A stretch of 64,000 nucleotides of DNA, taken from the NCBI GenBank assembly GCA_022780965.1, contig JALEUQ010000053.1:1-64000 (forward strand), given 5' to 3'. Made by a program: the position numbers and the translations under genes. Under the pieces are notes generated by a model. The model was not told the origin of the DNA. It did no database searches and saw only the letters and a program-made list of their open reading frames with translations. Of this stretch, positions 51,270-59,857 are shown piece by piece (position 1 is the stretch's first letter; each line of letters opens with the position of its first letter). The stretch comes from Clostridiales bacterium (GTDB lineage: Bacteria > Bacillota > Clostridia > Peptostreptococcales > Anaerovoracaceae).

Positions 51270-52568
51270 ATGTTAGTAGACAGAGCCAAAATTACAATTA
51301 AATCAGGAAAAGGCGGCGATGGAGCTGTTACATTCAGACATGACCCATACGTACCGGATGGCGGTCCAGATGGCGGTGACGGCGGAAGAGGCGGCGATGT
51401 AATTTTTGAAGCCGATGAGAATCTCAGAACCCTGATGGACTTCAGATATAAAAGAAAATACGAGGCAGAGGACGGACAGAACGGAATGAAGAGAAAGCGC
51501 TACGGCAAGTCCGGAGAAAACCTTGTAATCAAGGTGCCTGTGGGAACTGTTGTCATTGACGAAGAATCAGGACTTGTAATGCGTGACCTTAAGGAGCACG
51601 GACAATCTTTTGTGGCTGCAAGAGGCGGTAAAGGCGGCAAGGGTAATGTAAAGTATGCTACTTCTACACGACAGGCTCCAAATTTCGCCGAAGCAGGAGG
51701 CTTCGCCAAGGAAAGGAACATCATTCTCGAAATGAAGATGATTGCGGATGTGGGACTTGTCGGTTTCCCGAATGTGGGCAAATCAACACTTCTCAGTGTA
51801 GCTACAAGCGCCAAACCTAAGATTGCAAATTATCATTTCACTACCATCGATCCTAATCTTGGTGTTGTGAAGCTTTATGATACAAGTTTCGTCATGGCTG
51901 ACATAGCAGGAATCATCGAAGGAGCCAGCGAGGGCGCCGGCCTGGGATTCAGATTTCTCAAACACATCGAAAGAACCAAGGTTCTCATTCATGTAGTGGA
52001 TGTTTCTGGCAGTGAAGGAAGAAACCCAATTGAGGATTTTGACAAGATTAACAGAGAACTGGAACAGTATAATCCGGCATTGTTGAGAAAGCCTCAGATT
52101 GTTGCTGCAAACAAGATAGACATTAACGGTGATGATGATCCCGTGTATCTGGAGTTCAAAGAATATGTTGAGTCGAAGGGGTACAAAGTGTTCCCAATGT
52201 CAGCTCCGATTAATATAGGCGTCAAGGAGATACTCAGCGAAGCAGCTCTCAAACTTCAGGAAGTTCTTGCTAATCCTGAACCTGAAGAAGAATACGAAAT
52301 GTTTGATTTTGAGAAGGATGATCAGGATCCGGACTACAGAACAGTATATCCGTCATTTAATGGAAGAGAATACATCCTTGAGGGTAAGCAGCTGACTAAA
52401 ATCTTCAACTCCACAAACTTTGAAGACTTCGGTTCGCTTAGATATCTTTACAAATATATTGAGAAATCAGGCGCCATTGACGCTCTCAAAGAGATGGGGC
52501 TTGAAGACGGAGATGTTATCAAAATTCAGGATTTTGAACTTGAATACTTTGATGAAGACTATTTCTAG
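51270..52568 (+). CDS. obgE: GTPase ObgE/CgtA
   Basis: A 432-residue ribosome-associated GTPase. The Gly-rich Obg fold (KITIKSGKGGDGAVTFRHDPYVPDGGPDGGDGGRGGD) covers residues 1-158. The G domain follows: G1 GFPNVGKST near 165-173, G3 DIAGIIEGASEGAGLG, G4 ANKID. A C-terminal OCT domain is present (about 350-420), with an acidic tail. It acts in 50S assembly and stress response. RBS AGGAGG. Confidence 0.98.
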   Translation: MLVDRAKITIKSGKGGDGAVTFRHDPYVPDGGPDGGDGGRGGDVIFEADENLRTLMDFRYKRKYEAEDGQNGMKRKRYGKSGENLVIKVPVGTVVIDEESGLVMRDLKEHGQSFVAARGGKGGKGNVKYATSTRQAPNFAEAGGFAKERNIILEMKMIADVGLVGFPNVGKSTLLSVATSAKPKIANYHFTTIDPNLGVVKLYDTSFVMADIAGIIEGASEGAGLGFRFLKHIERTKVLIHVVDVSGSEGRNPIEDFDKINRELEQYNPALLRKPQIVAANKIDINGDDDPVYLEFKEYVESKGYKVFPMSAPINIGVKEILSEAALKLQEVLANPEPEEEYEMFDFEKDDQDPDYRTVYPSFNGREYILEGKQLTKIFNSTNFEDFGSLRYLYKYIEKSGAIDALKEMGLEDGDVIKIQDFELEYFDEDYF

Positions 52569-52585
52569 AAAAAACGGGAGAATAT

Positions 52586-53140
52586 ATGGGAACAGTTTTT
52601 GAGAAGCATCCATCAGAAAATGAATGCAGAGAACTCTGGAACAGGTACGACACACCTTTGCACATTCGCAAGCATTGCATGGCGGTAGCTCGAGTTGCAT
52701 ACGCAATTGCAGCAGAGCTGAACAGAAACGGGTTCGAACTTGATCTGGAACTTATAATGGCTGCAGGATTAACCCATGATTTGGTGAGACTGACAGACAG
52801 GCACGACCTGGAAGGAGCCAGAATAATGAACGAGCTGGGGTATACCCAGGAAGCGGAAATAATAAGAGTTCATATGATGTATTCGGCTTTTTCGCCAATC
52901 AGGTTTATAAATGAGACGGACCTTGTGTGTCTGGGTGACAGATGTGTCATCGAGCATGAGTACGTGGGCGTCGAAAAAAGATACCAGTACATTATCGACA
53001 AGGCAATAAGTCACGGTCATCCTGAGGCTGCTGCGAAAGTTGGGCAGCTGAAGCAGGACGTAATAAGACTTGTAGATGAAATTGAGTCGGTGACAGGCAA
53101 GACAATGGAAGAAATAACAAAGGATATCGTTATAGAATGA
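52586..53140 (+). CDS. HD-domain phosphohydrolase
   Basis: A 184-residue HD-superfamily protein. Ligands are in HIRKHCMAVARVAYAIA near residue 26, THDLVRL near 64-65, and a downstream DR..IEHEY segment near 118. It resembles small HD proteins linked to nucleotide or tRNA metabolism. The substrate is unknown. It starts 17 bases after obgE and overlaps the radical-SAM gene by 4 bases (ATGA). Confidence 0.83.
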   Translation: MGTVFEKHPSENECRELWNRYDTPLHIRKHCMAVARVAYAIAAELNRNGFELDLELIMAAGLTHDLVRLTDRHDLEGARIMNELGYTQEAEIIRVHMMYSAFSPIRFINETDLVCLGDRCVIEHEYVGVEKRYQYIIDKAISHGHPEAAAKVGQLKQDVIRLVDEIESVTGKTMEEITKDIVIE

Positions 53141-55011
53141 TAATTGATAAAGAACTGGACAGAATTTTAAAGAAGGTTGAAAAGCCTGCAAGGTACATTG
53201 GAGGCGAAGTAAACAGCGTTATAAAGAACCCTGCAGACGTTTCTGTCAGGGTCGGTTTCGCTTTCCCTGATACATACGAGATAGGCATGTCCTACATGGG
53301 ACTGCAGATTCTCTATAACATACTTAACAAGAACCCTGACATTTACTGCGAGCGAATATTTGCACCTGCACCAGACATGGAAAAAATCATGCGCGAAGAA
53401 GGCAGGAAACTTTTCACGCTTGAGACATTCACTCCAATTGATGAGATGGACATAATCGGGTTCACACTTCAGTATGAAATGGCCTTTACAAACATACTGA
53501 ACATGCTTGATTTAGGTGGTGTGCCTGTGAAAAGCTGTGACCGAGGGGAGGATGACCCCATTGTTGCAGCCGGCGGACCGTGCGCATACAATCCGGAGCC
53601 TCTTGCTGATTTCGTTGACATGTTCATAATAGGTGACGGTGAAGAACTTCTGGAACAGGTTGCTTTAATGCGTGCAGAGTACAGCAGCAGAGAAGAATAT
53701 CTCAGAGCATGTTCACAGCTGGACGGCATATATATTCCTGCATTTTATGATGTGAAATACAATGACGATGGTACAGTGAAAGAGTATGTGAAGCTGTATG
53801 ATAAGGCTCCTGACAGAGTTAGGAGAGCAGTTGTGACAGATTTGGACAGCGCTGAATTCCCTACTGAGAACATCGTTCCGTTCATTGATACAGTTCATGA
53901 CAGAGCTGTGGTTGAAACTTTCAGAGGATGCACCAGAGGATGCAGATTCTGCCAGGCAGGGATGATATACAGACCGGTGAGAGAGCGAAGACCTGACACA
54001 ATCAAGGAAATTGTCAGGGAACAGCTTAAGAATACCGGTCATGAAGAGCTTTCGCTTCTCAGCTTATCTACCAGTGATTACTCGCGATTTGAGGACCTTG
54101 CCATGGACCTTATGGGCATGTGCAAGGCACAGAACGTATCGCTGTCGCTGCCTTCGCTGAGACTTGACTCGTTTTCATTTAATGTGCTTAATGAAATTCA
54201 GGGTTATCGTAAGTCGGGGCTGACCTTTGCACCTGAGGCAGGCAGTCAGAGACTTAGAGATGTTATTAACAAGAACATTACAGAAGAAAATATATACAGT
54301 GCAGTTGAACAGGCTATTGAGCTTGGATGGGAAACTATCAAGCTGTATTTCATGGACGGATTACCGGGTGAAACCTTCGAAGATCTGGATGGAATCGCAA
54401 ACATTGCCAGAAACATTCTGGATATAAATTTCAGAATACGCGGACGAAAGGGCGGAAGATTTCGTGTTACCGTGAGCGTGTCAAACTTTGTGCCAAAGGC
54501 GCACACTCCTTTCCAGTGGGCTGGACAAGATAGACCGGAGATGCTTCGTGAGAAGCACAATTATCTCAGTGAAAGACTGCATGTGAAAGGCATTACTTTC
54601 AATTATCATGAGACAGAGACAAGCAATCTGGAAGCAATCATCGCAAGAGGCGACCGCAAGGTGGGGAAGCTTATTTACCGTGCATGGCAGCTGGGATGCA
54701 GATTTGATGCGTGGACAGAACATCACAGAGGAGATTTGTGGCAGCAGGCCATGGATGAAACCGGAGTGACTCCTGAGTTTTATGCATACAGAGAACGTTC
54801 ATATGACGAAATGCTTCCGTGGGAAATAATCGATCCTCTGATTGAACGTGATTTCCTGATTAGAGAGAACGAGAAAGCTAAGGAGGCACAGGTGACACAC
54901 GACTGCAGACTTGGATGCGTCGGATGCGGAATGAACAAGCATGCCCAGTGCTTCCACAGTGCAGATGAGGATATGCTGAAGCATATCGGGAAGGAGGCGG
55001 CAAGTGGCTAA
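53137..55011 (+). CDS. B12-binding-type radical-SAM protein (TIGR03960-like)
   Basis: A 624-residue protein with an N-terminal cobalamin-binding-like domain and a radical-SAM domain. RVGFAFPDTYEIGMSYMGLQILYNILN and GGPCAYNPEPLADFVDMFIIGDGEE are hallmarks of the YgiQ-like/TIGR03960 group. The cluster is RGCTRGCRFCQAGMIYRPVRER near residue 262. A late CRLGCVGCGMNKH may bind a second cluster. It is always near a DUF2344 partner, as here (overlap of 8 bases). The reaction is not known; a tRNA or ribosome-related role is suspected from gene neighbourhood. Confidence 0.86.
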   Translation: MIIDKELDRILKKVEKPARYIGGEVNSVIKNPADVSVRVGFAFPDTYEIGMSYMGLQILYNILNKNPDIYCERIFAPAPDMEKIMREEGRKLFTLETFTPIDEMDIIGFTLQYEMAFTNILNMLDLGGVPVKSCDRGEDDPIVAAGGPCAYNPEPLADFVDMFIIGDGEELLEQVALMRAEYSSREEYLRACSQLDGIYIPAFYDVKYNDDGTVKEYVKLYDKAPDRVRRAVVTDLDSAEFPTENIVPFIDTVHDRAVVETFRGCTRGCRFCQAGMIYRPVRERRPDTIKEIVREQLKNTGHEELSLLSLSTSDYSRFEDLAMDLMGMCKAQNVSLSLPSLRLDSFSFNVLNEIQGYRKSGLTFAPEAGSQRLRDVINKNITEENIYSAVEQAIELGWETIKLYFMDGLPGETFEDLDGIANIARNILDINFRIRGRKGGRFRVTVSVSNFVPKAHTPFQWAGQDRPEMLREKHNYLSERLHVKGITFNYHETETSNLEAIIARGDRKVGKLIYRAWQLGCRFDAWTEHHRGDLWQQAMDETGVTPEFYAYRERSYDEMLPWEIIDPLIERDFLIRENEKAKEAQVTHDCRLGCVGCGMNKHAQCFHSADEDMLKHIGKEAASG

Positions 55012-55684
55012 ATACCTGATGGAGTTCTCCAAGAGGGGGACAATATGCTATACATCGCATCTGGATATGATGAGACTGTTCCAGCGAATCTTCAAGCGTG
55101 CCGGAATCGGACTTGCATTTTCGCAGGGATTCAATCCCCATCCCAAGATGAGCTTCGCACAGCCGCTTTCTCTGGGATACGAAGGAATGGAAGAATTCAT
55201 AGAATTTGAAACTGCAGTCGATATAAATCCGGATGAAATATTCGCAAAAGTGTCAGCGATTATGGCAGATGGTATTGATATCAAATACTGCAAGTATCTT
55301 AATACCGGCAGCAGGACATTGTCTGCAATGACTGTTGCGGCACTTTATACTGCCAGAGTTCCGGCAGCAGAACCTTTAGACGGGGAAATGCTTGTTAAGG
55401 AGTATTTGGAACAGGAAAAAATCATAACCCTTAAAAGACAAAAAAAGAAAAAGGAACTTAAGGAAGTTGATATAAAGCCAATGATTCAGAGGCTGAACTT
55501 CAGCTGGAGCGAAGGTGTGCTTACAATGAGGATGCTTCTTGATCAGGGCAGTACATCAAATCTAAGCCCGGAACTGGTGCTTAATACTTTCCTTCCTTTC
55601 GCGGGAATAGATGCGGATAGAAGTGAAATAACCATGACAAGAGAAAAAATAATATTTTCCAATCCGGAAATAACTGAACAATAG
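55004..55684 (+). CDS. TIGR03936/DUF2344 radical-SAM-associated protein
   Basis: A 226-residue protein that overlaps the upstream radical-SAM gene. The start, KYLMEFSKRGTICYTSHLDMMRLFQRIFKRAGIGLAFSQGFNPHPKMSFAQPLSLGYEG, is the DUF2344 signature. It is thought to work with the radical-SAM protein; its own activity is unknown. In many Clostridia rng (RNase G) and rplU follow this pair. Here rplU-rpmA-obgE precede it instead and rng is absent. Confidence 0.85.
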   Translation: MAKYLMEFSKRGTICYTSHLDMMRLFQRIFKRAGIGLAFSQGFNPHPKMSFAQPLSLGYEGMEEFIEFETAVDINPDEIFAKVSAIMADGIDIKYCKYLNTGSRTLSAMTVAALYTARVPAAEPLDGEMLVKEYLEQEKIITLKRQKKKKELKEVDIKPMIQRLNFSWSEGVLTMRMLLDQGSTSNLSPELVLNTFLPFAGIDADRSEITMTREKIIFSNPEITEQ

Positions 55685-55693
55685 TCTTATAAA

Positions 55694-55721
55694 TCAGGGC
55701 AGCGCGTGAGCGCTGCCCTGA
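55694..55721. terminator. Bidirectional hairpin between DUF2344 and flavodoxin genes
   Basis: A 12-bp perfect stem, TCAGGGCAGCGC/GCGCTGCCCTGA with a GTGA loop. T runs are weak on both sides, but the stem is strong and lies between convergent genes. Confidence 0.7.
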
Positions 55722-55729
55722 ATCTATAT

Positions 55730-56293
55730 CTACATGAAACTGTTTATAAGTGCCGCTGCCTTGTCGATACCATTAGTGGACTTGACAGCGCCTTCATCGT
55801 ATATGCCTGTAACGAGGACTTCTCCTGCAATTTCGGCATTCATGATCTCCATGGATTTCCTGAATTCAAATCTGATTCCCTCAAGGGTTTCAGGATCATC
55901 ATCTCCGCAGCATGTAATGAGAGCTGCCTTCTTTCCTTCAAATTTTTTCTCAATGCCAACGTAGAATGAATAGCATTTATCAATCAGAGATTTGACTGAA
56001 GCAGGCATTCCGTACCAGTAAACCGGAGCAGCTATAACAATTCCGTCAGCTTCAAGAATGGAATTGGCGACTTTGTTGAAGTCATCGTCAAATGAACATG
56101 GCTTGCCAGTGCTGAAGCATGTATCACATGCATGGCAAGGTCCGATATTAAGTTCTGCAGCATCAATCTTTTCTATAGATACCTGTTGCCCTGTGGCAAG
56201 CGCCTTGATATAAGCCGCACCTTCAAACGAAGCGGCCATTCTCTTGGTATTTGAGTCATTGCGCGCACTGCCTGTAATAATCACAATTTTCAT
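55730..56293 (-). CDS. Flavodoxin-like NADPH-dependent FMN reductase family protein
   Basis: 187 residues from ATG 56293, which follows GGGAGGAC (the track extends to 56557 through a non-coding region and the divergent promoter). MKIVIITGSARNDSNTKRMA is the phosphate-binding loop of flavodoxin-fold reductases. ADGIVIAAPVYWYGMPASVKSLIDKCY binds FMN. An HACDTCFSTGKPC cysteine cluster near residue 54-64 is typical of iron-sulfur flavoproteins of anaerobes. The partner and substrate are unknown. Confidence 0.85.
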   Translation of the reverse strand: MKIVIITGSARNDSNTKRMAASFEGAAYIKALATGQQVSIEKIDAAELNIGPCHACDTCFSTGKPCSFDDDFNKVANSILEADGIVIAAPVYWYGMPASVKSLIDKCYSFYVGIEKKFEGKKAALITCCGDDDPETLEGIRFEFRKSMEIMNAEIAGEVLVTGIYDEGAVKSTNGIDKAAALINSFM

Positions 56294-56383
56294 AGTGAAC
56301 AGTCCTCCCTGCAAAAGTATAATCAACAATATTTTATCACATATGCTGCGAAAAATAAAATGGCAAAAAATAACAGTAATATA

Positions 56384-56412
56384 TTGACAATTATTACCAC
56401 TAAATGTAAAAT
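56384..56412 (+). promoter_or_regulatory. Promoter of the DUF5688-comEA genes
   Basis: TTGACA (56384-56389), 17 bases and TAAAAT (56407-56412), 38 bases before the ATG. Confidence 0.8.
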
Positions 56413-56449
56413 AATGGCAAGTCGAAAGTAAGTAGTAAAGGAGAACGAG

Positions 56450-57301
56450 ATGAACAGTTATTTGGATTTCCTTGATAAGGTCAGGGAATCGTTGCCAGAT
56501 TATCTGCCGGCAGAATATGCTGATGCCGAGATTCAGGTAAGGCGAACCGAGAAACATCTCAGTGATTCATATGACGGAATCTGTTTCAAACCTTCTGATT
56601 CAGATATCGGAATATGCATGAATCTGTCACACATTTATGAGAATGTTGACAGTCATGATGAGTTTTTAAGTGCCATGTGTGTGATTGCATCGGATATTCT
56701 GGATGCCATTGAAGGGCAGCCTGCTGAACTAAGAGCGATTACTCAGGATATTGACTATTTCATAGAGCATTTGGCAGTTCAGCTGGTCAATGTCAGCACT
56801 ATTGAAAACATCAGAGATGAAATTCCCTTCAGAGTGCGGGACGATATTGCCATGATATACAGGCTTGTGCTTCCTCAGTCTGAAGACGATATTCTCACAT
56901 CCGTTGTCACCAGTCCTCTTATTAGAAGTTTCGGATTAAGTGAAGAAGAACTTTTCGAGAAGGTTATGGATGTACTGCCGGGAAATGTTCCTGCGGCCTT
57001 TGATAAGCTGTGCGATGAAGTTTTCATTGCAAGCTGTGCCATCGGACAAATGGGGGCAGGGTGTCTTTTTTACCCTGATTTCCCTGAGAAGGCAGGAGAG
57101 TTCATAGGAAGCAATTTCTACATTCTGCCCTTTGCGGTTCACTCTCTGCTGCTGATTAAAGATATAGGAAATCTAAGCAGAGAATTCATGGAGGATGTTG
57201 CTTTCCAGTTTTCAACTTTTGGAACCTGTCCTGAGGACAGGCTGAGCAAGGAGATATATTACTGCAATATATCTGATGGAACCATTGAGAGGGCAATGTG
57301 A
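56450..57301 (+). CDS. DUF5688-like protein of unknown function
   Basis: 283 residues, soluble, acidic and helical. The style of MNSYLDFLDKVRESLPDYLPAEYADAEIQVRRTEKHLSDSYDGICFKPSD and IPFRVRDDIAMIYRLVLPQSEDDILTSVVTSPLIRSFGLSEEELFEKVM resembles the DUF5688 family of Clostridia, which I recall only loosely. No function is known. It ends 1 base before the comEA ATG and shares its promoter. Confidence 0.6.
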   Translation: MNSYLDFLDKVRESLPDYLPAEYADAEIQVRRTEKHLSDSYDGICFKPSDSDIGICMNLSHIYENVDSHDEFLSAMCVIASDILDAIEGQPAELRAITQDIDYFIEHLAVQLVNVSTIENIRDEIPFRVRDDIAMIYRLVLPQSEDDILTSVVTSPLIRSFGLSEEELFEKVMDVLPGNVPAAFDKLCDEVFIASCAIGQMGAGCLFYPDFPEKAGEFIGSNFYILPFAVHSLLLIKDIGNLSREFMEDVAFQFSTFGTCPEDRLSKEIYYCNISDGTIERAM

Positions 57302-57302
57302 C

Positions 57303-57944
57303 ATGTCGGTGAGAGATCTGTGGGATAAACTGATGACAAACCCGAGAGTAAAAGGTTTCGTTGCAGAGAACGAGAATAAGCTCAAGGGAATAGTAGTTAT
57401 GATTGTTTTGGTATCAGTGGCAGCATTCATGCTGACATCCCATGGGAATGAAGGAGAGGAGGTGAGCATAGAACAAGAGACAGCTGTTATTGAAGAGACA
57501 CAGACAGGAAGTGTGTATGTCGACATTGGGGGAGAAGTTGTTAATCCCATGGTTGCTGAGCTTGATTCAGGATGCCGTGTAGAGGACGCCATTATCGCAG
57601 CCGGCGGACTTACAGACAAGGCAGATATTACTAATATTAATAGAGCAGCCCCTGTAAACGATGGAGACAAGATATACATCCCTTCGATAGAAGAAGCGCC
57701 GAAGCAGGGAGAAGTGCAGAATTCTGCAGGAAGCGGTGCTTATTATGACAACAGCAAGGTGAACATCAATACGGCTGACTCTGCAGAACTGCAGACATTG
57801 ACCGGTGTAGGTCCTGCCACAGCAGAGAAGATAATTGCCTACAGAGAGAGCAATGGCAGATTTGCAAGCATTGAAGAGATTAAGAATGTATCAGGAATAG
57901 GTGATAAAACCTATGAGAAACTAAAAGACTATATCACAGTCTGA
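57303..57944 (+). CDS. comEA: ComEA-like competence protein (SLBB plus helix-hairpin-helix)
   Basis: 213 residues. An N-terminal membrane helix (GIVVMIVLVSVAAFMLT) anchors it outside. A SLBB-type domain (VYVDIGGEVVNPMVAELDSGCRVEDAIIAAGGLTDKAD) is followed by a ComEA double HhH (VNINTADSAELQTLTGVGPATAEKIIAYRESNGRFASIEEIKNVSGIGDKTYEKLKDYI). It binds double-stranded DNA at the surface for uptake. comEC, usually next, is not here. GAGAGGG favours ATG 57303 over the track ATG at 57276. Confidence 0.93.
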   Translation: MSVRDLWDKLMTNPRVKGFVAENENKLKGIVVMIVLVSVAAFMLTSHGNEGEEVSIEQETAVIEETQTGSVYVDIGGEVVNPMVAELDSGCRVEDAIIAAGGLTDKADITNINRAAPVNDGDKIYIPSIEEAPKQGEVQNSAGSGAYYDNSKVNINTADSAELQTLTGVGPATAEKIIAYRESNGRFASIEEIKNVSGIGDKTYEKLKDYITV

Positions 57945-58112
57945 TTATGAAAACATATGATTTGCGTGCTGCATTGATTCATAATGTATGATAATAAACT
58001 ATTGACGATACCCTTTTACAAACAAACCGTCGTGCATGAGAGAAATGCAGCAGAAGCATAAATCGCTTTGAATTTAATTACTAAAGAATGATTTACTTGT
58101 TTCATTAAATAA

Positions 58113-58143
58113 GGAGAGATGTGCAGCTGGTGCACGTCTCTCC
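58113..58143. terminator. Terminator between comEA and the DtxR-family gene
   Basis: GGAGAGATGTGCA (58113-58125) pairs with TGCACGTCTCTCC (58131-58143), a 13-bp stem with one wobble pair. T-rich flanks exist on both sides. Confidence 0.75.
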
Positions 58144-58172
58144 TCCTTCACATTTTAGGATAGTATTTCGCA

Positions 58173-58544
58173 TTAATTGTGGTCCTGCATGTGATGTTTT
58201 TTGAGAGCATTGAAGGTTTCCTGGCTTATGTAATGCTCTACGCGGCAGGCATCTTCTCTGGCAGTGTCAGGTGACACTCCGATGCTGATGAAGTGACGCG
58301 TCAGAAGTTCATGCCTTTCGTATACGCTCTCAGCTATCTGTCTGCCGTCATCGGTGAGACTGATAAGTCCGTCTTTATCACGGCTGATAAACCCGTTGTT
58401 TTCAAGCTGCTTAAGTGCAATGCTTACACTTGGCTTGCTGAAGTCAAGGTAGTTGACTATATCTATGGCGCGGACATTGCCTTTCTCATTCTTGAGTATC
58501 AGTATTGTTTCCAAATAGTTCTCTGCTGATTCCAGTATTTTCAT
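58173..58544 (-). CDS. DtxR/MntR-family metal-dependent repressor
   Basis: 123 residues. An N-terminal winged helix (ENYLETILILKNEKGNVRAIDIVNYLDFSKPSVSIALKQLENNGFISRDKDGLISLTDDG) leads into the dimer/metal domain with YERHELLTRHFISIGVSPDTAREDACRVEHYIS, where Cys, Glu and His form the metal site (as in DtxR EACRWEH). The third SH3 domain is missing, which is common in MntR-type regulators. It probably senses Fe2+ or Mn2+. Candidate target sites are seen before feoAB (14497) and near the metal exporter (24052). Confidence 0.93.
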   Translation of the reverse strand: MKILESAENYLETILILKNEKGNVRAIDIVNYLDFSKPSVSIALKQLENNGFISRDKDGLISLTDDGRQIAESVYERHELLTRHFISIGVSPDTAREDACRVEHYISQETFNALKKHHMQDHN

Positions 58545-58569
58545 GTTATCACCTACATTTCATCTGATA

Positions 58570-59280
58570 CTATTTGCAGTTTACGGCAGCTTCAAGTGCT
58601 ACTTCCATCATATCTGTGAAAGATTCCTGGCGTTCTTGCGGAGTTGACTTGGCGCCTGTGACGAAGTTGTCGCTGATAGTCATCATGGCAAGTGCGTTTA
58701 CCTTATGATAAGCTGCATTGAGGTATAGTGCGGCAGCCTCCATTTCAACTGCCACTACGCCCATGTTGGACCAGCGTTTCCACCAGTCAGGAGCAGTCTC
58801 ATAGAAAACGTCGCAGGATACAATATTGCCGCGGCGAAGAGGAATGTCCAGCTTCCTTGATGCTTCTTCAACACAGTCAAGAAGCGGTTCACTTACCGTT
58901 GGAGCAAGTGTGCCGGGCATGTCAAATGCATGTGCGTAGTTTGAATCTGTTGATGCTGCCATACCGATAACAATGTCCCTTAGATTGTAGTCTTTAGAGA
59001 ATGAACCTGCTGTGCCGATTCTGATGAGATTGCGGCACTGGTATTCAGTAATAAGCTCCCATGAGTAGATTCCCATGGACGGCATGCCCATGCCTGTGCC
59101 CTGAACAGAAACAGGAACACCTTTATATGTGCCTGTGTAGCCCAGCATGTTTCGAATTGTGTTATGACAAACCGGGTTATCAAGATATGTTTCAGCTATG
59201 AATTTAGCTCTTAAAGGATCTCCCGGCAGGAGCACAGTTGGCGCAATCTGACCGGGTTTGGCACCGATATGTAAACTCAT
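58570..59280 (-). CDS. deoD: Purine-nucleoside phosphorylase, DeoD type
   Basis: A 236-residue hexameric phosphorylase. Marks are HIGAKPGQIAPTVLLPGDPLRAKFIAE (phosphate site), VQGTGMGMPSMGIY, RIGTAGSF, GVVAVEMEAAALY and the catalytic TISDNF. It splits purine (deoxy)nucleosides in salvage. Located 26 bases downstream of the DtxR-family gene end and apparently transcribed with it in the direction of that gene. Confidence 0.97.
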   Translation of the reverse strand: MSLHIGAKPGQIAPTVLLPGDPLRAKFIAETYLDNPVCHNTIRNMLGYTGTYKGVPVSVQGTGMGMPSMGIYSWELITEYQCRNLIRIGTAGSFSKDYNLRDIVIGMAASTDSNYAHAFDMPGTLAPTVSEPLLDCVEEASRKLDIPLRRGNIVSCDVFYETAPDWWKRWSNMGVVAVEMEAAALYLNAAYHKVNALAMMTISDNFVTGAKSTPQERQESFTDMMEVALEAAVNCK

Positions 59281-59356
59281 GATTAACCTCCTTATCGTGT
59301 TAAACCTTGATTTGCTGACAAGAAATTTCTATACATTTTAGCACATTTTGAGCAAT

Positions 59357-59389
59357 AAAAAAAGATGGGAGACACATCCATCTTTTTTT
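59357..59389. terminator. Intrinsic terminator of rpsT
   Basis: AAAAAAAGATGG (59357-59368) pairs with CCATCTTTTTTT (59378-59389). Both strands have T runs; on the minus strand it ends rpsT before deoD. Confidence 0.88.
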
Positions 59390-59453
59390 GTGAACAATTT
59401 GTTCGTTGCTCATCTGTGCATTTAACTTATGCACCGGTGGGGACGGGTGAGAC

Positions 59454-59720
59454 TTAGGCGTTAGCCTTGTTGAATCTCTTGTTAAGTCTTGAAACCTTTC
59501 TTGAAGCAGCCTTCTTGTGGATTACGTTCTTAGCTGCTGCCTGGTTGAGCTTCTTCTCAGCCTTTACCAGCAGTTCCTTGGCTTCTGCCATGTTACCTGC
59601 TTCCAGTGCTGCGTCGAATCCCTTGAGAACAGCCTTGAGGTGACCCTTAACACGTCTGTTTCTTGCAGTCTTCTTGTCGATAACTTTGATTCTTTTCTTT
59701 GCTGATTTTACGTTTGCCAT
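59454..59720 (-). CDS. rpsT: 30S ribosomal protein S20
   Basis: 88 residues, Lys/Arg/Ala rich: MANVKSAKKRIKVIDKKTARNRRVKGHLKAVLKGFDAAL and the end VSRLNKRFNKANA. It binds 16S rRNA at the bottom of the 30S body. RBS GTGGGG before the ATG. Monocistronic, divergent from lepA. Confidence 0.97.
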   Translation of the reverse strand: MANVKSAKKRIKVIDKKTARNRRVKGHLKAVLKGFDAALEAGNMAEAKELLVKAEKKLNQAAAKNVIHKKAASRKVSRLNKRFNKANA

Positions 59721-59765
59721 TAATTTACCCCACTTTCATATTAAAGCTAAAAATCATACACGCAT

Positions 59766-59794
59766 ATTATAGGCGAGGCACAGTCAAATTGCAA
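59766..59794 (-). promoter_or_regulatory. rpsT promoter
   Basis: On the minus strand TTGCAA (59794-59789), 17 bases and TATAAT (59771-59766), about 45 bases before the start codon. Confidence 0.75.
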
Positions 59795-59857
59795 GTTGAA
59801 ATTACAATGATTTTCCATTAAAATTAGTGTGAAAGAAACTAACTTGAGAGGAAATAA

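Noticed and set aside
56294-56557. 88-residue N-terminal extension of the flavodoxin
   Set aside because: It crosses the divergent DUF5688 promoter; ATG 56293 has a good ribosome-binding site and starts the flavodoxin fold.
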